Source: Caulobacter segnis
GTDB taxonomy: Bacteria > Pseudomonadota > Alphaproteobacteria > Caulobacterales > Caulobacteraceae
DNA length: 64,000 bases
Direction of reading: 5' to 3'
NCBI RefSeq assembly: GCF_029543125.1
Contig: NZ_JARQWW010000005.1
Coordinates: forward strand, 248,001-312,000
In this document: one piece after another, positions 24,676 to 33,726 of the stretch
How the letters are laid out: every line of letters starts with the position of its first letter
How positions within the stretch are numbered: the first letter of the stretch is position 1
Position numbers and translations under genes: made by a program
The notes under the pieces: model-generated
The model's database searches: none
What the model saw: only the letters and a program-made list of their open reading frames with translations
Told to the model about the DNA's origin: nothing

Positions 24676-25680
24676 TCACCCCCGGCGCATGCGTGATCCG
24701 GTATAGGGCGCCGGCCCGCCATCACGGGGCAGACGGAAGATCACCTCTCCCCGGCGGAAGTCGATCACCACGCTGCGGAAGCGCCGCAGGATGTCGACGC
24801 CAAGCACAAAGGCCGGCTCCTCGTGCATGTCCCACATGCGGAAGGTGTGCAGGTCGGCGAAGACGATCGGCAGGTTGCTGATGTCCATGCCGCCCACGCT
24901 GACCGATCGCAGCACCGCCAGCTCGCCGGGAATCGTCTGGCCCGTGGGGCTGATCAACGGCGATGGCACGAACATGTCGTTATAAGCCACGCGCCTCAAA
25001 CGTGTCGCCATCAGCTGACGTAGAGCCGGATTGCCCACCGTGCCGTCAGCGCCGGAATCGAGGAACGCGGTGACCAACGCCCCGCCGACGCGCGCATTCA
25101 CCAGGGTCAACGGACCCGAGCGGTGCTGCGCCGACACGACAATGGCCGAGGTGTCGCCAAAGGCGGGAGCTCCGCCGAATTTCATGCTGGCGTTGGCGAA
25201 ATCCAGCGTAAGCCGCTGGGACGCCAGTTGGTCCATCCCGATCAAGCCGGCGGCCCCGAGCCAGCGCCGGGGCATCGAAGCCATGCGGACATTGCGGGCG
25301 CTCTTCCTGCCGACCTTGATCTCCCCGGCCTCGACGGAGCCCGTCGTCTCCGGGCCGACGATGGTGTTCAGCACCACCGGTCCCCGATCAGGGAGAGACA
25401 GAGCCGCCGCCAGCTCGTTTGAGACCGCGGAGTAATTGGCGCCTGTGTCGATCATGAAGGGGAAGGGCCCCTTGCCGTTCAAGAACACCGGGGCGGTCAC
25501 GCGGTCCGCCGAATCCTCATCCGTGCCGACATCGAATTCCGGTCCATGAGGCGGCGCGGGCGCCACCGGCGTGTTGGCGTGTCCCAAACCGGCCAGGCTC
25601 GACAGCGCCAGGCCCCACATCATGGCGCGGCGGCGACTGACGTCGCGCGGTCCCGCGCCAAAAGCGTTTCTCCCAATCAT
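24676..25680 (-). CDS. Retropepsin-like aspartic protease, exported
   Basis: 334 aa. The ATG at 25680 gives a twin-arginine-like signal (SRRRAMMWGLALSSLAGLGHA). There are two retropepsin half-domains with active-site triads: MIDTGAN (about residue 78) and FLDSGADG (about 207), the second followed by LGVDILRRFRSVVIDF. A single chain with two aspartate motifs means it can fold as a pseudo-dimer without partner. The substrate is unknown. Divergent from xthA. Confidence 0.85.
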   Translation of the reverse strand: MIGRNAFGAGPRDVSRRRAMMWGLALSSLAGLGHANTPVAPAPPHGPEFDVGTDEDSADRVTAPVFLNGKGPFPFMIDTGANYSAVSNELAAALSLPDRGPVVLNTIVGPETTGSVEAGEIKVGRKSARNVRMASMPRRWLGAAGLIGMDQLASQRLTLDFANASMKFGGAPAFGDTSAIVVSAQHRSGPLTLVNARVGGALVTAFLDSGADGTVGNPALRQLMATRLRRVAYNDMFVPSPLISPTGQTIPGELAVLRSVSVGGMDISNLPIVFADLHTFRMWDMHEEPAFVLGVDILRRFRSVVIDFRRGEVIFRLPRDGGPAPYTGSRMRRG

Positions 25681-25808
25681 CACTCTCGTCTCTCTCGGAC
25701 GGATTTGAGACGACCATACCACGGTTCTGTGACTGACGCTTGTGCTTGAGCGCGGCGCATCGCCGCCCTAGCTTGCGAGCCCTTTCGCCCCCCGGATTCC
25801 CTGAGCCC

Positions 25809-26588
25809 ATGCGTATCGCCACCTGGAACGTAAACTCCGTCAACGCCCGGCTGGAGAACATCGTGGCCTGGTTCGACCAGGCGCAGCCCGACGTGGCCGT
25901 GCTGCAGGAAATCAAGTGCGTCGACGAGAAATTCCCGACCGAAGCCTTTGAAAGGCTTGGCTATAACGTCGCCGTTCACGGTCAGAAAACCTACAACGGC
26001 GTGGCCATGCTCTCGAAGACGCCGCTTGAGGATGTGACCCGCGGCCTGCCGGGCGATGACGCCGACGATCACGCCCGCTTCATCGAGGCTGTCACCGGCG
26101 GCGCGACATCGGTTCGGGTCGTGGGCATCTACCTGCCCAATGGCAATCCGATCGGCACCGAGAAGTTCGCCTACAAGTTGGCCTGGATGGATCGCCTGCA
26201 TCGCCACGCGAAAGCGTTGCTGACACAGGAAGAGCGGCTGGTGATCCTGGGCGACTACAACGTGATCCCCGAGCCGGAAGACGCCGATAAGCCGGAAGGC
26301 TGGCTCGGCGACGCCCTGTTCCAGCCGGAAAGCCGGGGCGCGTTCCGGGCGTTGAAGAACCTCGGCTTCACCGACGCCTACATGCAGGCCGACGGAACGC
26401 CTGGCGGCTACACGTTCTGGGATTATCAGGCCGGCGCCTGGCAGCGGAACCACGGCATCCGGATCGACCACGCCCTGCTGTCGCCCCAGGCCGCCGACCG
26501 ACTGAAGAGCTGCATCATCCACCGCGACGTGCGCGGCACGGAGAAGCCGTCAGACCATGTTCCGGTCGTGGTGGAGCTCGACCTCTAG
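25809..26588 (+). CDS. xthA: Exodeoxyribonuclease III
   Basis: 259 aa, normal length. AP endonuclease and 3'-5' exonuclease of base-excision repair. Motifs: ATWNVNSVNARL (metal site start), LQEIKCVDEKFP (catalytic Glu), YLPNGNPIGTEKFAYK, LGDYNVIPEPEDAD, RIDHALLSP and the C-terminal EKPSDHVPVVVEL (catalytic His). The start at 25809 gives the canonical MRIATWN opening. Confidence 0.97.
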   Translation: MRIATWNVNSVNARLENIVAWFDQAQPDVAVLQEIKCVDEKFPTEAFERLGYNVAVHGQKTYNGVAMLSKTPLEDVTRGLPGDDADDHARFIEAVTGGATSVRVVGIYLPNGNPIGTEKFAYKLAWMDRLHRHAKALLTQEERLVILGDYNVIPEPEDADKPEGWLGDALFQPESRGAFRALKNLGFTDAYMQADGTPGGYTFWDYQAGAWQRNHGIRIDHALLSPQAADRLKSCIIHRDVRGTEKPSDHVPVVVELDL

Positions 26589-26632
26589 GTCCCTCTTCGC
26601 GGCGGCCCTGATTCGCCCTTACCCTCTCCGCC

Positions 26633-27445
26633 ATGACGGAGTTCGCCCGCCTTCTCGTGATGTTGGCTGTCGCCGCGACCGCGGTGACGTTCGCCGGCAG
26701 TCTGGCGCGATGGCTGCTGGACGAAGACCGCCGCATCCGCCGCGCCCTGTCCAAGGTGCTGGGCGGGGCGCCCGACGCCTTCATCGTCGCCAAGGGACGC
26801 GGACGCGGGGTGGGCTTTCGCCTGACCAGCGGTCTGATCGCCACCACCTGGGACAAGGGCGGCTGGTGCCTGATCTTCCGCCTGAACGAACTGGTCGGCG
26901 CCGAACTTCTGGTCGACGGCCAGTCGGTAGGCCGGGTTTTCCGCGACGAGCCGAAGCGGTTCCTGGACCGCACCTATGGCGAGGCGCAGAGCGTCGTCCT
27001 GCGATTGGTGTTCGACGACCCAAAGCACGCGGACTTTGAGCTGGCGCTATGGATTCCCTCGGACGCCGCCCTGCGCAGCGCGCCTACAGCCGCCAAGGCC
27101 GCGCAGGAGGCCAACAGCTGGCTGGCCCGCATCGAGGCGATCCTCAAACGTGCGCCAGGCACACGCAACCCGCCGCCGCCAACGCCCATCGCGCGTCGTG
27201 AAGCGGCGCCGCCGACGCCGGCTCCGCAACCCGTCTATGATGACTTTGACGATGAGGACGAGGAGGACGAAGCCGCCTTCCACGAGCCTCCGCCGCCGCC
27301 CCGCCCGCAGCCGCCTCGCGCCCCTGCTCCAAAAGCGGCCAAGCCGCCGGCTCCCGCCAAGGACGCCCTGCCCCTGTTCGCGGACGTCATCGACGATGAT
27401 CCGCCTTGGGACGAGGACGACGGCAAGGAGCCTAGGCTCTTCTAA
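26633..27445 (+). CDS. Hypothetical membrane-anchored protein with acidic/proline-rich tail
   Basis: 270 aa. An N-terminal transmembrane helix (about 7-28) is followed by a compact region (30-150; GRGRGVGFRLTSGLIATTWDKGGW, RLVFDDPKHADFELALWIP) and a disordered tail rich in Pro, Asp and Glu (about 175-262). I recognise no family. Its stop overlaps the stop region of the convergent oxidoreductase gene by four bases. Confidence 0.75.
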   Translation: MTEFARLLVMLAVAATAVTFAGSLARWLLDEDRRIRRALSKVLGGAPDAFIVAKGRGRGVGFRLTSGLIATTWDKGGWCLIFRLNELVGAELLVDGQSVGRVFRDEPKRFLDRTYGEAQSVVLRLVFDDPKHADFELALWIPSDAALRSAPTAAKAAQEANSWLARIEAILKRAPGTRNPPPPTPIARREAAPPTPAPQPVYDDFDDEDEEDEAAFHEPPPPPRPQPPRAPAPKAAKPPAPAKDALPLFADVIDDDPPWDEDDGKEPRLF

Positions 27446-28359
27446 CCCTCTGCGGCCTGCTCGACCGCCAGGGCCAGATCAAGCGCTCGCGCGGCCTCCT
27501 CACCCGTGACCGCCGGACGCGGACTGTCGCCGCGCACCGCCGCCAGGAACTCCGCCACGCTGCGGCCCAAGGGGTCCTTGCCCGCTGGCGTATTGTTGAA
27601 ATCCTCGATCAGCGGGAACGGCGTCGTGTTGCGGAACGTCCGCGCCAGGAAGTCGATCTCCACCTCGCCCGAGGGGTAGACGATCTTCATGGTCCGTTCG
27701 CGCGCCTCAGCGACGCGGGAGGCGTCGAAGGTGGCGATGAAGCCGTTCTCGAAAGTAGCTTCGGCCTTCACCCAGTCGAGCAGGTCATTGCGGGTCGCCT
27801 CGCCCTCCGCCTCGACGGCGACGGGATCGGCTTCGCAAACGGTCAGAGCCAGGTCGATGTCATGGATCATCAGATCCAGCACGACTGACACGTCCAGGCT
27901 GCGGTCCGACGGCGTGCCGCGACGCACCGCCTCCAGCCGCACCGGCTGCTCGGGAGTGTCCAACAGCCCCATGGCCTGGAACACGACACGTTCCTGATGG
28001 CCGACGGCGAGCGGCAGGCCACGCACAAGGGCGGCGGCGATCAGTTCGTCCGCGTCTTCCGGCTCCACCGCGACCGGCTTCTCCACATAGACCGGCTTGC
28101 CCTGCTCCAGGGCGGCCAGGGCCGGGCCCGCGTGATGAACGGCGGGCGTGGCCACGGTCACGACGTCGACGGCGGCGATGAAGGCGGCCAGATCGTCGGT
28201 CGCCTGCGCGCCCAGCGGCTCGGCCAGAGCCTTCGCTCGCGGCAGGTCCACATCGAACACCAGCGCCAGTTCGACGCCATCGAGTTCGGCGTACTTCTTG
28301 GCATGATAGCCGCCGAACACGCCCGCTCCGGCCACGCCGGCTTTGAGAACTTTCGTCAT
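27442..28359 (-). CDS. Gfo/Idh/MocA-family oxidoreductase
   Basis: 305 aa NAD(P)-dependent dehydrogenase of sugar derivatives or related compounds. Rossmann start KAGVAGAGVFGGYHAKKYAEL, VTVATPAVHHAGPALAALEQGKPVYVEKPVAV (the EKP cofactor motif at about 93-95) and the C-terminal dimer sheet with VLDLMIHDIDLAL. The substrate cannot be told from sequence or neighbours. Confidence 0.9.
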   Translation of the reverse strand: MTKVLKAGVAGAGVFGGYHAKKYAELDGVELALVFDVDLPRAKALAEPLGAQATDDLAAFIAAVDVVTVATPAVHHAGPALAALEQGKPVYVEKPVAVEPEDADELIAAALVRGLPLAVGHQERVVFQAMGLLDTPEQPVRLEAVRRGTPSDRSLDVSVVLDLMIHDIDLALTVCEADPVAVEAEGEATRNDLLDWVKAEATFENGFIATFDASRVAEARERTMKIVYPSGEVEIDFLARTFRNTTPFPLIEDFNNTPAGKDPLGRSVAEFLAAVRGDSPRPAVTGEEAARALDLALAVEQAAEG

Positions 28360-28784
28360 GGGCGCCTCTTAGCGGATTTCAGCGACGCCGCGAACCGTCG
28401 CCAGGAGCGACGAAAGTCGTCGTGGTGGTGTTCATCGGCCAGACTATGGACAAGATTTCGGTGGGGAACAGCCAGCGGCTGATTCACGCCCGCCTCCCGT
28501 CCGATCACGCATTTCGTGATGAGGCCATATGGCGCGGCGGAGAATGAAATTCCGCTGAAATTACGGGCGTTAGCGATTTTTTTGCGCTGCGAAGCCCAAA
28601 AATCCCACCTAAACTGGTAGCGATTTCGTGATCGAAGTTTTACTGTAGGTGCGTCGGGGTTTTCAGACCTCGGAAGGCGTACAGCGGAGCTGAACATCGT
28701 GCGTGACATTCGGTGCGTGAAAACAGCTCGGGCGACCTTCTCCAAGACCCCTTCCTGCAAAGCTTGAGCGGACCACAACCGATC
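28360..28784. other. 425-bp intergenic region upstream of opgH
   Basis: No gene recognised, apart from a possible 5' extension of opgH from a GTG at 28713. It contains a small inverted repeat ATCACG-CATTT-CGTGAT (28505-28521) and is AT-richer than its surroundings around 28540-28650, as expected for promoter DNA of the divergent oxidoreductase and opgH genes. Confidence 0.55.
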
Positions 28785-30782
28785 ATGGACCAATCGAGCG
28801 ATCGCGCGGTTTTCGCCAGTACCGAGTCCGGTGAAGGCGTCGCCCCGAAAACAGACGCCCAGCTTCGCGCCGTCGACATGCCTGTCGAGACCCCGCTGAC
28901 CATGCCGGTCCGCGATCTGCACGACTGGCAGGGCGAAGCCGCCCCAACGCCTGAAAGCTCGCCGACCGACATTCTGGTTCGCCGCATCGCGATCTTCGTG
29001 CTGACCGCCCTGCTGGCCATGGCCGGCTGGAAGGCGACCTACGACACCGTGGCCCTGGGCGGCATCACCCGCCTGGAAGCCATCTGCCTGACCCTGCTGG
29101 CTCCGCTGTTCCTGGCGCTGTCGCTCTGGTTCTGCACGGCAGTGGCCGGCTTCATCATCCTGCTGCGTCATCCCAAGGACCCGCTCGGCATCGATGAGGC
29201 GGCGCCGATGCCCCGCCTTCGCGACAAGACCGCGATCCTGATGCCGATCCATAACGAAGACGCCCAGGCGGTCTTCGCCCGTCTCCGCGCCATGGACGAG
29301 TCCCTGGGCGAGGCCGGCGCCAGCGAGCGCTTCGACTTCTTCGTGCTCAGCGATACGCGCGAGGCGTCCATCGCCCTCGCCGAGCAGGCCGCCTTCGCCC
29401 ACTTCCGCCGCGAAGCCTCCAGCCACGCCTATTACCGCCTGCGCACCCAGAACACGGGCCGCAAGGCCGGCAACGTCGCGGATTGGGTCCGCCGCCACGG
29501 CGCCGCCTACGAGCACATGATCGTGCTCGACGCCGACAGCCTGATGACCGGCGAGGCCATGGTGCGCATCGCCGACGCCATGGAGCGTCACCCCTCCATC
29601 GGTCTGATCCAGACCATGCCCGTCGTGATCAACAGCCAGACGATCTTCGCGCGCTGCCTGCAGTTCGCCACGCGCCTGTACGGCCGCGTCGCCTGGACGG
29701 GCCTTGCCTGGTGGTCGGGTTCGGAAAGCTCCTTCTGGGGCCACAACGCCATCATCCGCGTGCGCGCCTTCGCCGAGACCTGCGGCCTGCCGGTCCTGGC
29801 GGGACCGAAGCCGTTCGGCGGCCAGGTGATGAGCCACGACGCGCTGGAATCCGCCCTGCTCCGCCGCGGCGGCTGGGGCGTGCATCTGGCTCCGTATCTG
29901 GAAGGCTCCTACGAGGAATCCCCGCCCAACCTGCTCGACTTCGCCTCGCGCGACCGTCGCTGGTGCCAGGGCAATGTCCAGCATATCCCGCTGATCGGCA
30001 CACCGGGCCTGAACTGGCTGAGCCGCCTGCATCTGGTGATCGGCTGCCTGTCCTACATCCTGTCGCCGCTGTGGTTCGCGGCCCTGAGCGTGGGCATCGT
30101 CTCCCGCCTGCTGATGCCCGACCTGAAGAAGGCCGTGTTCCAGTGGGCCGACGTGCAGGCCGCGGCCGAGGCGCTGATCAACTGGAAGGAAATCCAGGCG
30201 ACGGCGTGGGCCATCATCATCACTGGGGTGCTGCTGTTCGGTCCGAAGATCCTGGGCCTGATCCTGGTCCTGCGCTCCAAGGTCGAGCGCCGGGCCTTCG
30301 GCGGCGGCAAGGCCATCGTGAAGAGCCTGGGTGTCGAGATGGTGCTGTCGGCCCTGGTCGCGCCGATGCTGATGTTCACCCAGACCCGCGCCTTGGTGGA
30401 GATCCTGCTGGGCCGCGACAGCGGCTGGGCCCGCCAGCGCCGCGAAGCCGATCGCATCAGCTGGGATGAATCCTTGCGCGCCATGGGCTGGATCAGCGCC
30501 GCCGGCGTCATCCTCGCCAGCGCGTTCTGGTTCACCCCGGACCTGCTGACCGCCACCGCGCCGATCGTGACCGGTCTCATCCTGGCCGCGCCGCTGGCGG
30601 TCCTGGGCGGCCATCGCGGCGTCGGCCTGAAAGTCCGCGACGCCGGCTTCTTCATGACGCCGGAAGAGCGTCGCCCGCCGATGATCGCCCGCAAGGCCCT
30701 GGGCCTGAAGCCTCTCGCTCCCGAGCCCTTCCGCATTCCAGCGACCGAACCGGCTCGCGGCGCACTGGAGCAAGCCTCCTAA
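28785..30782 (+). CDS. opgH: Glucans biosynthesis glucosyltransferase H
   Basis: 665 aa from the ATG at 28785 (a GTG at 28713 would add 24 residues; neither has a strong ribosome site). Builds the beta-1,2-glucan backbone of osmoregulated periplasmic glucans from UDP-glucose across the inner membrane. Two N-terminal helices lead into a GT2 domain: TAILMPIHNEDAQAVFARL, FFVLSDTREA, NTGRKAGNVADWV, MIVLDADSLMTG and RDRRWCQGNVQH. Multiple C-terminal membrane helices follow. The usual partner opgG is not adjacent. Confidence 0.92.
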   Translation: MDQSSDRAVFASTESGEGVAPKTDAQLRAVDMPVETPLTMPVRDLHDWQGEAAPTPESSPTDILVRRIAIFVLTALLAMAGWKATYDTVALGGITRLEAICLTLLAPLFLALSLWFCTAVAGFIILLRHPKDPLGIDEAAPMPRLRDKTAILMPIHNEDAQAVFARLRAMDESLGEAGASERFDFFVLSDTREASIALAEQAAFAHFRREASSHAYYRLRTQNTGRKAGNVADWVRRHGAAYEHMIVLDADSLMTGEAMVRIADAMERHPSIGLIQTMPVVINSQTIFARCLQFATRLYGRVAWTGLAWWSGSESSFWGHNAIIRVRAFAETCGLPVLAGPKPFGGQVMSHDALESALLRRGGWGVHLAPYLEGSYEESPPNLLDFASRDRRWCQGNVQHIPLIGTPGLNWLSRLHLVIGCLSYILSPLWFAALSVGIVSRLLMPDLKKAVFQWADVQAAAEALINWKEIQATAWAIIITGVLLFGPKILGLILVLRSKVERRAFGGGKAIVKSLGVEMVLSALVAPMLMFTQTRALVEILLGRDSGWARQRREADRISWDESLRAMGWISAAGVILASAFWFTPDLLTATAPIVTGLILAAPLAVLGGHRGVGLKVRDAGFFMTPEERRPPMIARKALGLKPLAPEPFRIPATEPARGALEQAS

Positions 30783-30863
30783 AACAGCTTTCGGAGGCGT
30801 GGCCGCATTGGCCCGCAAGGCGTTCGGAGATAGAACCGCGCCTTGCCTTCCGGAGTGTCTGTC

Positions 30864-31757
30864 TTGTCCCGCCTGTTCAACGCCTATGTGATCGTCGACT
30901 GGAGCGCCTCGGCCAAGCCGAAGACGGGCAAGGACTCCATCTGGATCGGCGTTCTGAAACGCGACGTGCGCTTCCGCCTGACGTTCGAGGCCCACAATCC
31001 CTCCACCCGCGCCGAGGCCATGACGGTCCTGGCCGACGTGCTGGCCGACCTGCGCCGCCGCAGCGAGCGGGTTCTGATCGGCTTCGACTTCCCGCTGGGT
31101 TATCCCGCCGGCACGGCCAAGATGCTCGACCTGAACCCGGCCGACTGGCGCGGCCAGTGGGCGTTCATGACCAAAAACGTCGTCGACAAGCCGAACAACA
31201 CCAACAACCGCTTCGCCGTCGCCGCGAAGATGAACCGCCTGATGACCGACGAGGCCCAGCCCTTCTGGGGTTGCCCGGTCAACGACGCCCAACGCTGGCT
31301 GACCACCACCAAGCCGACCGCTCGCCGCGACGACGTGCCGGCCGAGCTGCGCCACGCCGACAAGGCGGCCAAGGGCGCCAAGAGCATCTGGCAAATCTTC
31401 GGCAACGGCACCGTGGGCAGCCAGGCCATTGTCGGCATTCCTCACGTCGCCGAACTGAAGAAGGTTCTGGGCGACAAGGCCAAGGTCTGGCCGTTCGAGA
31501 CCGGCTGGCGCGCGCTTACCCCCGCCGACTTGGACGGGCTGGAGGCGGTCGTCGCCGAAATCTACCCCGCCCTGGCTGAGGTGAAGCCCGAAGGTGACGA
31601 GATCATCGACCGCGCCCAGGTCCGCGCCGTGTGCGAGCAGTTCGCCCGCTTGGACGAAGCCGGCAAGCTGGGCGCCGCTTTCGGTCCGCAGAGCGCCGTC
31701 TCGACCGACGTGCTGGACGCCGTCGAGCAGGAAGAAGGCTGGATCCTGGGGGTCTGA
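30864..31757 (+). CDS. Conserved protein of unknown function with DWSA motif
   Basis: 297 aa if translation starts at the TTG at 30864, which has GGAG eight bases upstream; a GTG at 30855 would add three residues. The N-terminus AYVIVDWSASAKPKTGKDSIWIGVL and later RVLIGFDFPLGYPAG put the acidic residues in strands like those of RNase H-fold (DUF429-like) proteins. Similar proteins have sometimes been labelled cobalamin or molybdopterin biosynthesis proteins without support visible here. No pathway neighbours. Convergent with the MATE gene. Confidence 0.65.
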   Translation: MSRLFNAYVIVDWSASAKPKTGKDSIWIGVLKRDVRFRLTFEAHNPSTRAEAMTVLADVLADLRRRSERVLIGFDFPLGYPAGTAKMLDLNPADWRGQWAFMTKNVVDKPNNTNNRFAVAAKMNRLMTDEAQPFWGCPVNDAQRWLTTTKPTARRDDVPAELRHADKAAKGAKSIWQIFGNGTVGSQAIVGIPHVAELKKVLGDKAKVWPFETGWRALTPADLDGLEAVVAEIYPALAEVKPEGDEIIDRAQVRAVCEQFARLDEAGKLGAAFGPQSAVSTDVLDAVEQEEGWILGV

Positions 31758-31760
31758 CGC

Positions 31761-33101
31761 CTAAAAGCTGTCGCGCCGGGTCAGCATTTCGAAACGAGTG
31801 CAGAGGAACACCGCCGCCGCCAGGCTGGCGGCGATGACGCCCCAGACGATGCCGTTCAGGCCCATGCCCAAAGGCACGGCCAGGAACCACGCCAGGGGCG
31901 TCATGATCACGGCATAACTGATGACGTGGGTGATGGTCGGCACCAGCACGTCGCCGCGCGCCCGCAGGGCTTGAGCCGCCACCACCTGAACCGCATCGGC
32001 GGTGAAGAAGAGACAGGCCAGAACGATGGCGGGAGCAGTCAACGCCAGCAGCGCCCTATCCGTCGTATAGGCGCTGGCGATCAGCGTCGCCGTGGGCCAG
32101 ACGATGACCGAGATCAGGGTCCCCGCCAGCAGGGCCACGCCGCCGCCGAGCAGGCCGGCGCGCTCCACCGCCGCCCTGTCGCGCGCGCCATAAGCGGTGC
32201 CGACCAGCACGCCGGTCGCCGTGGCAAGGCCGAGCGGCACCATGAAGATCAAGGCGGCTACGTTCAGCACGACCGCCCAGGCGGCGACGGCCAGGCCGCC
32301 GACCAGGCCGGCGACGACGCTCATGGCCGCGAAGGCCCCGGACTCCACGAGGTACGAAGCGCCCGCGCCGTAGCCGACCTTGCGCTGCTCCGCCGCCGAG
32401 GCAGGGTCGCGCGGCGCACGCTGGAAGACGCCCAGCGCCCTCGCCTCCTTCATGCCGAAGACGCAGATCAGCATGGCGACCATCAGGAACACGCGGGAGC
32501 CGAAGGTGGCCCAGGCCGACCCCACCGCCCCCATGGCGGGAATGCCGAGCACGCCCGGCACCAGCAGCAGGTTCAGGATCAGGTTCAGGCCGTTCGCGAT
32601 CCACATGATGGCGAGACCCGGCCCCGGCCGCGATAGGGCTTCCATGTAGTAGGTGGCCGCCACCGAGATCAGATAAGGCGTCAACGACAGGGCGAAAACC
32701 AGCAACGCCTGGCTGGCCCCGTCCGCCAGACCGGCCTCCAGCTTCAGGGCATGGAGCATCGGGGGGCCGCCAAGGATCAGGCCGACCGTAGCGATGACCC
32801 CGACCCAGAAGGCGTAGACGATCCCGCGCCGCAGAATGGGGCCTGTCTCGGCGCGACGGCCTTCGCCGAGGCGGCGGGCGGTCATGACCTGAACCCCGGC
32901 CAACAGACCGACGCCCGTGGTGACGATGGCGGCGGTGGGCGCCCAGCCCAGGGCGTGGAAAGCGAGTTGTTCGGCGGAATGATGGCCGACGACGATGGCG
33001 TCGGTCAGGCCCATGACCATGATGCCCAGGCGCGCCAGGATCACCGGGCCGGCGAGCCGCAGCAAGGCCGACAGATCGGCGCGCATCAGGGTGTTGAGCA
33101 T
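31761..33101 (-). CDS. MATE-family multidrug/Na+ antiporter
   Basis: 446 aa inner-membrane exporter with about 12 hydrophobic helices in two halves. Family features: LAGPVILARLGIMVMGLTDAIVVGH at the start, GLLAGVQVMTARRLGEG in the first half, and the matching GLATATGVLVGTAYGARD in the second. It pumps cationic compounds out in exchange for Na+ or H+; the substrate is unknown. No regulator is adjacent. Confidence 0.92.
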   Translation of the reverse strand: MLNTLMRADLSALLRLAGPVILARLGIMVMGLTDAIVVGHHSAEQLAFHALGWAPTAAIVTTGVGLLAGVQVMTARRLGEGRRAETGPILRRGIVYAFWVGVIATVGLILGGPPMLHALKLEAGLADGASQALLVFALSLTPYLISVAATYYMEALSRPGPGLAIMWIANGLNLILNLLLVPGVLGIPAMGAVGSAWATFGSRVFLMVAMLICVFGMKEARALGVFQRAPRDPASAAEQRKVGYGAGASYLVESGAFAAMSVVAGLVGGLAVAAWAVVLNVAALIFMVPLGLATATGVLVGTAYGARDRAAVERAGLLGGGVALLAGTLISVIVWPTATLIASAYTTDRALLALTAPAIVLACLFFTADAVQVVAAQALRARGDVLVPTITHVISYAVIMTPLAWFLAVPLGMGLNGIVWGVIAASLAAAVFLCTRFEMLTRRDSF

Positions 33102-33223
33102 GGATCGCCCCGCAGAGAAGGGGGCGGAAAGTGGCCGAGGCTCATGGCCTTGGCAAGGGCGTCCAGGGAGCTGCGGCCGCCCGGTCCGAAGACACGAGGC
33201 GGCCGCCTCCCCTCAGGAGGAAG

Positions 33224-33712
33224 TCAGTTGGCGGCAGGCTTTGTCGTGGCCTCGGCCTTTTCGACAACAGCGTCGGCGTTGGTGATCTTGCCGTTCTTGT
33301 CCTTGTCCTGCTGGGCGAAGGCGCGGGCGCCGGAGGCGTCGTATTCGGCCTTCGTCATCTTGGCGTCCTTGTCCTTGTCGAGGGCGCCGAAGCGGACGTG
33401 CGTCTGGCGCACCTCACGCTGGCGGATGGCCAGCTTGTCCTCGGCAGGCGCATCGGACTTGGCCAGCTTGGCGTCCAGGCGGACTTCATACTCGGCCAGA
33501 TATTCGGCTTCCGAGACCCAGCCGTCGCCGTTGGTGTCTGTCGCCTTGAAGCGCGCCGTACGACCGGCGTCGAACTCGGCCTGGGTGACTTCGCCGTCGT
33601 GGTTGGCGTCGTAGTCGTGGATGAAGGCGTTGCGCTCGTGCGGGGCGGCGAAGGCAGGAGCGGCGATCACCGTCAGCAGGGCGGCCGAGAGAATCGTCTT
33701 GCGGATGGTCAT
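33224..33712 (-). CDS. Secreted EF-hand calcium-binding protein
   Basis: 162 aa. A signal peptide ending APAFA means it works outside the cytoplasm. Four EF-hand loops: DYDANHDGEVTQAEF, DTNGDGWVSEAEY, DKDKDAKMTKAEY and DKDKNGKITNADA; the first two are canonical and the last two weaker. It lies 14 bp after the DUF4198 gene, so it is transcribed from the Fur-like divergent promoter. Metal sensing or buffering in the periplasm is a fair inference. Confidence 0.88.
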   Translation of the reverse strand: MTIRKTILSAALLTVIAAPAFAAPHERNAFIHDYDANHDGEVTQAEFDAGRTARFKATDTNGDGWVSEAEYLAEYEVRLDAKLAKSDAPAEDKLAIRQREVRQTHVRFGALDKDKDAKMTKAEYDASGARAFAQQDKDKNGKITNADAVVEKAEATTKPAAN

Positions 33713-33726
33713 GTCGGTCTCCAGCC

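Noticed and set aside
28356..31445. 1029-codon minus-strand open frame opposite opgH and the DWSA gene
   Set aside because: Same GC-bias effect; it crosses two real genes and their intergenic region and shows no domain.
33224..33712. Amino-terminal Cu/Ni (X-X-His) motif APH in the EF-hand protein
   Set aside because: Proline at position 2 removes the amide nitrogen needed for that type of metal site, so I did not count it as evidence.
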